DNA of 64,000 nucleotides from [Clostridium] saccharolyticum WM1 (GTDB lineage: Bacteria; Bacillota; Clostridia; Lachnospirales; Lachnospiraceae), in NCBI RefSeq assembly GCF_000144625.1, contig NC_014376.1, forward strand, positions 992,001 to 1,056,000, read 5' to 3'. The translations under genes and the position numbers were made by a program. Shown here piece by piece: positions 18,101 to 23,740 of this stretch (position 1 is its first letter; every line of letters starts with the position of its first letter). The notes beneath the pieces were generated by a model. It searched no databases, had not been told where the DNA came from, and saw only the letters and a list, made by a program, of their open reading frames with translations.

Positions 18101-18316
18101 AAGCAGTCACAAAAAGGGACTCAAATGATCCTGCGTTTTTATGAGACAAACAACAAACGGACCAGGGGGAATATGACCTTTGGCATGAACGTTCAAAGAA
18201 TTGTGGAATGCAATATGCTGGAGGAGGAGGAAGCAGAAGTAAGCTGTCAGGACAGAACAGTTCCATTTCTACTTCACCCTTACGAAATCAAAACCTGGAA
18301 GGTCACGTTCCAGTAA
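15176..18316 (+). CDS. GH38 alpha-mannosidase
   Basis: 1046 residues, the long bacterial/2C-like form. An N-terminal beta-sandwich-like region (about 1-230) precedes the catalytic GH38 domain, which opens with VGHTHIDVAWLWTL (zinc ligands His and Asp) and continues with SSQPQLYKYV, GMFVEADCNLSSGESLVRQ and LWLPDVFGYSAALPQ, whose Asp near residue 354 is the nucleophile. NQFHDILPGSS marks the helical middle domain with another zinc-binding His. The C-terminal third is beta-rich. No signal peptide, so it should hydrolyse imported alpha-mannosides in the cytosol. AAGGAGG precedes the ATG; spacing to the permease gene is about 20 bases. Confidence 0.96.
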   Translation: MIQIKERIGKLVEDLKGLTYSKEVPVTRYRMLKSGERFLNVQDLNTDDWEELTSAELWGGHREYFWFETVITIPEGFKDQWVVYELKTGREGQWDATNPQFTIYINGIRRQGLDVNHRDVLLTEKAEPGETFRIVLSAFTGDQNFKLVMDSRIKVLDRETEQYYYDISVPYQVARLLPDSDSAYLSIIHAVNESLNLLDLRKEYSEEYYESLKKARQYMKEEFYDKYSGSSKETVYCVGHTHIDVAWLWTLAVTEDKAVRSFSTVLELMKQYPEYIFMSSQPQLYKYVKKHAPEVYQEIKKRVAEGRWETEGGMFVEADCNLSSGESLVRQFLHGKEFFKEEFGKDNEILWLPDVFGYSAALPQIMKKCGIKYFMTTKISWNEFNKMPYDTFEWEGIDGTRILTHFSPSRDYHKAAEEGGTETEHFTTYNAYINPSQVKGAWARYSQKYLNDEVLMSFGYGDGGGGPTKDMLENQRRLEKGLPGCPRTVMTTSKAFFETLDQNVRGEKYLPSWVGELYLEYHRGTYTSMARNKKYNRKSEFLFENAEFYGMLDGILNQNPYPREEIRDAWEVILRNQFHDILPGSSIKEVYEDSRKEYEAIGKTGRELVKRALIHIAEGVDARKNDLVVFNPNSYEGEGTADFQAPEQMDNLTVMDGEVMLPAQKTGSGAWLFCPSKVPSKGYKTFTLKPGRCDTGLRADERHLENDYVCVTFHENGQISSIYDKGNDREVLQENRCANVLMTYEDRPHNYDAWDVNNYYVEKSWEITQVSGMELVENGPVRATICVKRKYLDSTIEQYISLLYNSSEILIRNEIDWKENHIFLKSLFPVDIHTDEATYEIQYGNVKRKTHFNTMWDYAKFEVCMHKWIDVSEDDYGVSMINDCKYGCHVHNGEIGISMLKSASYPNPDADKEHHSFVFSIYPHKGDWKKANTIQKAYSMNNPMTALVKENDGGRLPGEYSLVKADAHNVVIEVVKQSQKGTQMILRFYETNNKRTRGNMTFGMNVQRIVECNMLEEEEAEVSCQDRTVPFLLHPYEIKTWKVTFQ

Positions 18317-18317
18317 T

Positions 18318-18533
18318 GTGAGACGCCAGGCTGCAAAGCCCATAGGAAACATCGACCACATTGCCCTGACCTGTGAGAATCTGGAAGAAGCATATGAAGA
18401 AATCGTGGCTCAGGGACATAAACTCATTTCAGAAGGAATAGAATCCAACCAGATGTTTGCACCTCTCACCAACCGTTTCTTTCTTTTTCAGGGTCCCAAT
18501 GGGGAGAAGATCGAATTTTGCAAAGTTGGCTAG
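18318..18533 (+). CDS. Small VOC (glyoxalase-fold) protein or remnant
   Basis: 71 residues from GTG 18318, one base after the mannosidase stop. It reads GNIDHIALTCENLEEAYEEIV at the start and FFLFQGPNGEKIEFCKVG at the end, one complete beta-alpha-beta-beta-beta module of the vicinal oxygen chelate fold. Typical members have two modules (about 120-130 residues), so this is either a half-length protein that must dimerise or a truncated gene. The HIA and KIEF motifs retain possible metal ligands. No ribosome site is clear; translation may be coupled to the mannosidase. Confidence 0.65.
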   Translation: MRRQAAKPIGNIDHIALTCENLEEAYEEIVAQGHKLISEGIESNQMFAPLTNRFFLFQGPNGEKIEFCKVG

Positions 18534-18567
18534 TTTTAAATAAATCAAATATTTAAGGAGAATTGCC

Positions 18568-19221
18568 ATGAGATTTTTTATCGATACAGCAAATACGGAT
18601 GAAATAAAGAAAGCAAACGACATGGGCATCATTTGCGGTGTTACTACCAATCCTTCCCTGATCGCCAAGGAAGGCCGTGATTTTGCCCAGGTGATCAAAG
18701 AGATCACTTCCATCGTGGACGGACCCATCAGCGGAGAAGTGAAAGCCACAACAGTGGATGCCCAGGGCATGATTATGGAAGGCCGTGAAATTGCAGCAAT
18801 TCATCCCAATATGGTTGTAAAGATCCCTATGACCGTGGAAGGTTTAAAAGCCGTTAAGGGATTGACTGCAGAAGGGATCAAGACCAATGTGACTCTGGTA
18901 TTTTCTGCTGCCCAGGCACTTTTGGCCGCCCGCGCAGGAGCAACCTATGTCTCTCCGTTTTTAGGCCGTCTGGATGATATCTCCATGCCGGGCATTGATC
19001 TGATTTGCGATATTATGGATATTTTTAAGGAACATGGAATTGAAACGGAAATTATTGCTGCAAGTGTCCGCAATCCGGTTCATGTGATCGACTGTGCAAA
19101 GGCAGGGGCAGACATTGCTACCGTACCCTATGGTGTACTGGTACAGATGACAAAACATCCGCTGACCGATCAGGGAATTGAAAAATTCAAGGCGGATTAT
19201 AAAGCGGTGTTCGGAGAGTAA
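18568..19221 (+). CDS. fsa: Fructose-6-phosphate aldolase / transaldolase-like protein
   Basis: 217 residues, the length of the small TalC/FSA family. It begins [17 protein letters not shown], with [13 protein letters not shown] and the Schiff-base lysine in [11 protein letters not shown], then [29 protein letters not shown]. These proteins act as transaldolases or cleave fructose 6-phosphate to dihydroxyacetone and glyceraldehyde 3-phosphate in the cytosol. AAGGAGAATTGCC precedes the ATG. As last gene of the locus it could process sugar phosphates downstream of mannose catabolism. Confidence 0.93.
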   Translation: MRFFIDTANTDEIKKANDMGIICGVTTNPSLIAKEGRDFAQVIKEITSIVDGPISGEVKATTVDAQGMIMEGREIAAIHPNMVVKIPMTVEGLKAVKGLTAEGIKTNVTLVFSAAQALLAARAGATYVSPFLGRLDDISMPGIDLICDIMDIFKEHGIETEIIAASVRNPVHVIDCAKAGADIATVPYGVLVQMTKHPLTDQGIEKFKADYKAVFGE

Positions 19222-19234
19222 TCCCATAATTCAG

Positions 19235-19262
19235 GCGAAGTCTTTAAGACTTCGCTTTTTTT
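19235..19262 (+). terminator. Terminator after the aldolase gene
   Basis: Eight-bp perfect stem GCGAAGTC/GACTTCGC with loop TTTAA and a following run of T. Confidence 0.9.
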
Positions 19263-19276
19263 CTATAAAAAATAAC

Positions 19277-19305
19277 TTGAAATAACCGGTCCGGAAAAAT
19301 ATAAT
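19277..19305 (+). promoter_or_regulatory. Sigma-A-type promoter for the winged-helix gene
   Basis: TTGAAA at 19277-19282 and TATAAT at 19300-19305 are separated by exactly 17 bases. The start codon is about 75 bases downstream. Confidence 0.7.
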
Positions 19306-19385
19306 AGTAGCATCAGGAAAATCACCAGAAACATCCCCTTTGATTTCATAAAGAAATCATAGAATACACAGATGGAGGAACCGGC

Positions 19386-20012
19386 ATGAAAAAAGAGATA
19401 CTTGCAAGCAAGCACTGTCCATACTGCAAAAGGCACTGTTCTTTCTCAGATCCCCATTGCGGTAAGGGGAGAGCTTTGGCAGAAAAGTTTAAGGAAGAAA
19501 AGAGATTTAAGGAAGAAAAGAAGCGTAAGCCAGAGATTAAGCGAAAGGCTGAACTTCTAACCGAGGAGTCCCGGACGGCAGAGGAACCTGCTTCGGAACC
19601 GGTAAAGGCTCCTGAAAAGAATGAGTGGAAAGGTATCCTGTCTGAAATCAGGCTTCTGCGCCTTTGTTACAACGGAATGAAGCAGCTGTCTGACAGAAAG
19701 GCAGGAAAACAGTTTTACATACTGGCAGTGTTGGCGGAAAAAGGCAGCCTGATACAAAAGGAGCTAAAGGTTCATACAGGGCTGCATTCCGGGGAGTTGG
19801 AAGAGGCTTTGGAAAAGCTGGAGAAAAAGGCATGCATCAGCCGGAAGCGAACGGAAGACAAAACCATATATATTTCCCTTACCTCAAAAGGGGCTGATTC
19901 GGCAAAAGAACTTGCCCGGGACTGGAAGAAAGATAACGGCAGTATATTTGCTTCGCTTACGGAAGAAGACAAGAACGTTCTGGAAGGTATTTTAAATAAA
20001 ATCATAAAGTAA
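19386..20012 (+). CDS. MarR-like winged-helix protein with N-terminal cysteine motif
   Basis: 208 residues. Residues about 9-28 form a compact cysteine/histidine cluster (HCPYCKRHCSFSDPHCGKG), suggestive of a metal site. A highly charged Lys/Glu-rich, probably disordered linker of about 60 residues follows, then a MarR-type wHTH with KQFYILAVLAEKGSLIQKEL, GELEEALEKLEKKACISRK and a TIYISLTSKG wing. Proteins of this shape occur in Lachnospiraceae but I know no assigned function. It has its own promoter, and a short hydrophobic peptide gene follows in the same direction. A metal- or redox-sensing regulator is a reasonable inference. Confidence 0.85.
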   Translation: MKKEILASKHCPYCKRHCSFSDPHCGKGRALAEKFKEEKRFKEEKKRKPEIKRKAELLTEESRTAEEPASEPVKAPEKNEWKGILSEIRLLRLCYNGMKQLSDRKAGKQFYILAVLAEKGSLIQKELKVHTGLHSGELEEALEKLEKKACISRKRTEDKTIYISLTSKGADSAKELARDWKKDNGSIFASLTEEDKNVLEGILNKIIK

Positions 20013-20050
20013 TGATTTTTTATCATGCGGTTTCCGCAGAAGGAGTACCA

Positions 20051-20182
20051 TTGGGATACCAGTTTAAAAGGGCCAGGGCTTTGAGCCGGCTGCTGGCGTT
20101 GTTATGCTGCATTGCATTACTTCTCACGGAGCGTAATATATCGGGTGGCAGGCACGCTTTGGGCTATGTGGGAGAAGATTAG
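20051..20182 (+). CDS. Small hydrophobic peptide, 43 residues (or 56 from an upstream ATG)
   Basis: TTG 20051 lies seven bases after AAGGAG and opens a 43-residue frame. An in-frame ATG at 20012 overlapping the previous stop (TAATG) would give 56 residues but lacks a ribosome site. The peptide has a basic N terminus (YQFKRARALSR), one hydrophobic stretch LLALLCCIALLL with two cysteines, and a polar end HALGYVGED, the profile of a single-pass membrane peptide. No family recognised. A weak hairpin follows at 20217-20265. Confidence 0.4.
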   Translation: MGYQFKRARALSRLLALLCCIALLLTERNISGGRHALGYVGED

Positions 20183-20216
20183 TGAAATGAAGTAATAATT
20201 GATTGCTATGTATTGA

Positions 20217-20265
20217 GAGGCTGCTGTACTGTTCCTGAACATTCAGAGACGGAACAGCGGCTTCT
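20217..20265 (+). terminator. Possible terminator after the small peptide gene
   Basis: CTGTTCC (20229-20235) pairs with GGAACAG (20251-20257), with further partial pairing outside and a T-rich tail CTTCTTTCTT. Confidence 0.5.
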
Positions 20266-20434
20266 TTCTTGCCGAAACGGCAAAAGACATCGAATCTTTG
20301 CAAGATCCATAAACATGCGGCATGAGAAGGTGTTATTATCAGACGTTATGAGAAATAAAATATTTTTATTACACCATTGAATAATTTGGTAAAAAATGTT
20401 AGAATATAATATATCATTTTTAGGGAGGTGTTAT

Positions 20435-20590
20435 TTGCAGAAATACGAGTGTCCCTGTGGTTATATATATGATCCGGAATTAGGTGACCCGGATAATGGA
20501 ATTGAACCAGGTACTGCCTGGGAGGATGTCCCTGATGATTGGACATGCCCTGTATGCGGTTTAGAAAAAGATGCATTTAATGCAATCTAA
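20435..20590 (+). CDS. Rubredoxin with a CxC first knuckle
   Basis: 51 residues from TTG 20435, which lies behind GGGAGGTG; the upstream in-frame ATG would add a leader not seen in rubredoxins. Motifs [33 protein letters not shown] are classical. The second iron-binding pair is CPVCG, but the first is CPCG (CxC) in place of the usual CxxCG. Rubredoxins pass electrons one at a time, commonly to flavodiiron proteins; a ferritin gene follows 41 bases later and an FprA gene lies convergently downstream, so the trio fits oxygen and iron detoxification. Confidence 0.92.
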   Translation: MQKYECPCGYIYDPELGDPDNGIEPGTAWEDVPDDWTCPVCGLEKDAFNAI

Positions 20591-20631
20591 TATTAATTTA
20601 CAGACTAACAAGGTTAAAGGAGGCGAAGATT

Positions 20632-21144
20632 TTGTTAAATAAAGAAATTGTTGCTAAGTTAAACAAACAGATTAATTTTGAACTGTATTCGGCATACATC
20701 TATCTGGATATATCCAATTATTATGCTGACAGTAATTTAAACGGCTTTGCGAATTGGTTTAAGATTCAGACTCAGGAAGAGCGGGATCATGCCATGCTCT
20801 TTATGGATTATTTACTTAACAATAGCGAGAAGGTTGTGCTGGAAGATATTAAGGCTCCCGATTTTGTTTACACGGATTTCCGCCAGCCGGCTATGACCGC
20901 CTATGACCATGAGATAAAAGTAACGGCTTCCATTCATGATATTTATGGAACCGCTTACGAATTAAAAGACTTCCGTACCATGCAGTTCCTTGACTGGTTT
21001 GTAAAAGAACAGAACGAGGAAGAGAAAAATACGGATGAGATCATAAAAAGATACGATTTATTCGGAAATGATGCAAAGGGACTGTATTTGCTGGATTCAG
21101 AGCTGGCGGCCAGAGTTTATACGCCACCTTCTCTTGTTCTTTAA
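20632..21144 (+). CDS. ftn: Non-haem ferritin
   Basis: 170 residues from TTG 20632 behind AAAGGAGGCG. Ferroxidase ligands are visible in NFELYSAYIYLDIS (first Glu), TQEERDHAMLFMDYL (Glu and His) and VKEQNEEEKNTDEII. The protein should form the 24-subunit iron-storage shell in the cytosol. It shares a transcript with rubredoxin, which links iron storage to electron transfer under oxidative stress. Confidence 0.95.
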   Translation: MLNKEIVAKLNKQINFELYSAYIYLDISNYYADSNLNGFANWFKIQTQEERDHAMLFMDYLLNNSEKVVLEDIKAPDFVYTDFRQPAMTAYDHEIKVTASIHDIYGTAYELKDFRTMQFLDWFVKEQNEEEKNTDEIIKRYDLFGNDAKGLYLLDSELAARVYTPPSLVL

Positions 21145-21175
21145 TCTCTATGGTATCATAACCGTAATTCAAAAG

Positions 21176-21227
21176 AAGAGCATTCCCCGCCATGATGGAA
21201 CTATTGTTCCAGGCGGGGAATGCTCTT
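21176..21227. terminator. Large bidirectional terminator between ferritin and FprA genes
   Basis: A 16-bp perfect stem (21176-21191 with 21212-21227) is capped by an inner hairpin TGGAAC-TATT-GTTCCA, and T runs flank it on both strands. It lies between convergent genes. Confidence 0.85.
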
Positions 21228-21288
21228 TCATTCTGGCCTTTGCCATCGGGAATGGGGATATCATTCACATGGGAGGCCCAGTCTGATA

Positions 21289-22491
21289 TTAGTTGAAAGT
21301 GTCTGCAATGGCATTTGCCATAGCAGCAATTTCCGCCAACTGGTCCTCTTTTACAGAAGACTTTATGGTAATGGTCTGATCCAGTATGGTCATATTTTTC
21401 ATTTCAGATAGAATTTCCGTCATCTTTTTGCCTGCCATGACACCCCAGGAACCGTTTTCCATAAGGGCGACTGTACGGTTTTGTACATTGTGGGCCTTCA
21501 TATCCAGAAGCAGATGTTCCATGCTGGAGAAGATTCCGCCGTTATAGGTAGCCGAAGCAAATACCAGATGGCTGCAGCGGAAGGCTTCTGAAAGGATCAC
21601 AGAGGGATGGGTGGAAGATACGTCATACATGACGATGTTGCGGATGCCCCGTTCTGCAAGGCGGCAGGCCAGGATGTTGGCTGCATTTTCCGTGTTTCCA
21701 TATATGGAGCCATAAGCGATCATAACGGCATGTTCTTCCGGAGTGTAGCTGCTCCATTTAAAATACTTGTCCATATACCAGCAGATCTGGTCACGCCACA
21801 CAGGTCCGTGGAGCGGACAAAGAATCTGGATGTCTAATTCCTTGATCTTCTTTAAAAGGGTCTGGGTGGACGGACCGTATTTTCCTACGATATTGGAATA
21901 GTATCTTCTGGCTTCGTCAAGCCATTCCCGTTCAAAATTCACTTCATCAGCGAACAGGTTTCCGTTCATGGCGCCAAAGGTACCGAAGGCATCGGCGGAG
22001 AAAAGGATCTTGTCCGTTGTGTCGTAAGTAACCATTACTTCCGGCCAGTGGACCATGGGAGCCATATAAAAGGTAAAGGAATGCCTGCCGGAGGAGAAGG
22101 TATCCCCTTCTTTCACGATCACAGCCCGGCAGTCAACGCCGAATTCGTAAAACTGATTGATGATGGGGACTGTTTTGGTATTGCAGATGATTTTTACATC
22201 AGGATATCTTCTTACCATTTCCCCCAACGTGGCACAGTGGTCCGGCTCCATGTGATTTACAATGATGTAATCCAGATTCCGTCCCCCAAGGACTGCCTCC
22301 ACATTTTCCATGAACTGTCCGGTGATTGCCCGGTCAACGGTATCAAAAAGAACGGTTTTCTCGTCTAGCAGGACGTAGGAGTTATAGGATATCCCCTTCG
22401 GTATGGGATAGGCGTTTTCGAACAGGGCCAGACGGCGGTCACTTCCCCCAACCCAGAACAAGTCGTCTTTGATATTTTTTACACAATACAT
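21289..22491 (-). CDS. FprA-family A-type flavodiiron protein
   Basis: 400 residues, standard length. The N-terminal metallo-beta-lactamase-like domain (to about 250) carries the diiron motif HMEPDHCATLGE and further ligands in MVHWPEVMVTYD and LFSADAFGTFG. The C-terminal flavodoxin domain starts at MIAYGSIYGNTENAA and contains ATYNGGIFSSMEHLL and ENGSWGVMAGKKM. It reduces dioxygen to water or nitric oxide to N2O with electrons from rubredoxin, here encoded convergently 0.7 kb away. AAGGAAGGCAGC precedes the ATG on the minus strand. Confidence 0.95.
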   Translation of the reverse strand: MYCVKNIKDDLFWVGGSDRRLALFENAYPIPKGISYNSYVLLDEKTVLFDTVDRAITGQFMENVEAVLGGRNLDYIIVNHMEPDHCATLGEMVRRYPDVKIICNTKTVPIINQFYEFGVDCRAVIVKEGDTFSSGRHSFTFYMAPMVHWPEVMVTYDTTDKILFSADAFGTFGAMNGNLFADEVNFEREWLDEARRYYSNIVGKYGPSTQTLLKKIKELDIQILCPLHGPVWRDQICWYMDKYFKWSSYTPEEHAVMIAYGSIYGNTENAANILACRLAERGIRNIVMYDVSSTHPSVILSEAFRCSHLVFASATYNGGIFSSMEHLLLDMKAHNVQNRTVALMENGSWGVMAGKKMTEILSEMKNMTILDQTITIKSSVKEDQLAEIAAMANAIADTFN

Positions 22492-22606
22492 GGTGCTGCC
22501 TTCCTTTCTTTCGTTGGTGCATTCTAGTCCATCGTATGAAGTATACTATATTTTCAGGAAAATGTCATTGTGTTTTTTAACCGAAACAAGCGAACCCGGT
22601 TATGCC

Positions 22607-23629
22607 TCATACCGGCTCTATATAGACCTCTACGATTCCTCCGCATACCATTCCCTCATCCTCTGCGTTGTCCGGAGTCATGTCAACCTTTTTCAACACC
22701 GGTGTTTTATCCCTGGCAACTTCTCTTGCAATGGCACACACCTCGGCCTCCACGCAGCCGCCTCCAATGGTCCCCATGGTGCTTCCGTCAAGCATCACGA
22801 TCATTTTTGAACCCACATCCCGGGGAGCGGAGCCCTTTCTGGATACAATGGTGACAAGAGACCTTGGTATGTCATCCGACTCCCGGGAAATGAGTCCCTC
22901 AAGGATCTCCTTAGGATATCCAAAGGTTTTTCTGCTTCCGTTTTTGATTTGAATAATCTCTGCCATAATGGCTACGGCGATTTCTTCCGGGGTCTGGGCA
23001 TTGATTTTTAAGCCGATAGGAGTGTAGATTTTGTCTAACAGCACTCTGCTTACTCCTTCGCTTTCCAGAAAATCCTTTACCAGTTTTACCCGGGCTCTGC
23101 TGCCGATCATGCCGATGTAGGCATTTTTCTTGCCTATGATCTGGGATAAGCAGTCCTGGTCATGACGGTGACCCCTGGTAACGATGATAAAATAATGGCC
23201 TGTACTTCCGCTGATCTCTTCCAAGGCTTCCCGGAAGGGCTTGCAGATTACTGCGTCGGCCCCCTCTTTTCTTGCGGTATTGGCAAAGGATACTCTGTCA
23301 TCAATTACCGTAACATGAAAGCCCAGCATTTTTCCGATTCTGATGATGGGAATAGAAATATGTCCGGCTCCGCATACCACCATGTATTTTTCCCCTGTCA
23401 CCAATTCGCAGAACAGAGTGCTGTTTTGAATCTTAATGGTCTGGGTTTTATCAAGGTTTTTTAATTCCTCGGAAAAATCGTCAAAAATCGTTTCATCTCC
23501 CTGCTTTAAAATAAATTCCCCGTCGGACCAAAGGGCTTTGGATCCCATTCCCTGTCCGCTGATGATTGTCAGGCTGATTAAGCTCTTGTTTTTATCAGCA
23601 TTCGATAATTCTTCATAATAACCTGCCAT
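22607..23629 (-). CDS. XdhC/CoxI-family maturation protein with unusual domain order
   Basis: 340 residues. Residues about 15-70 look like a degenerate CoxI-type module (LISLTIISGQGMGSKALWSDGEFI). A Rossmann domain follows with VVCGAGHISIPIIRIGKMLGFHVTVIDDR and GMIGSRARVKLV. A second, canonical CoxI module is at the C terminus: LVTIVSRKGSAPRDVGSKMIV, GTIGGGCVEAEV and DEGMVCGGIVEVYIE. In standard XdhC that module is N-terminal. XdhC proteins bind and sulfurate the molybdenum cofactor before insertion into xanthine dehydrogenase; the fused dehydrogenase gene lies directly upstream in the same direction. Confidence 0.9.
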   Translation of the reverse strand: MAGYYEELSNADKNKSLISLTIISGQGMGSKALWSDGEFILKQGDETIFDDFSEELKNLDKTQTIKIQNSTLFCELVTGEKYMVVCGAGHISIPIIRIGKMLGFHVTVIDDRVSFANTARKEGADAVICKPFREALEEISGSTGHYFIIVTRGHRHDQDCLSQIIGKKNAYIGMIGSRARVKLVKDFLESEGVSRVLLDKIYTPIGLKINAQTPEEIAVAIMAEIIQIKNGSRKTFGYPKEILEGLISRESDDIPRSLVTIVSRKGSAPRDVGSKMIVMLDGSTMGTIGGGCVEAEVCAIAREVARDKTPVLKKVDMTPDNAEDEGMVCGGIVEVYIEPV

Positions 23630-23740
23630 GATATGATAACCCCCTTTTTGCTGTTGTAGGTTGAAAGAAAAAAGGGCGGGATTCGCTCCGCCCTTTTTAC
23701 GTATTCTGCCTGTAAAGGAATCTTTACCGTTTGAATCCTT

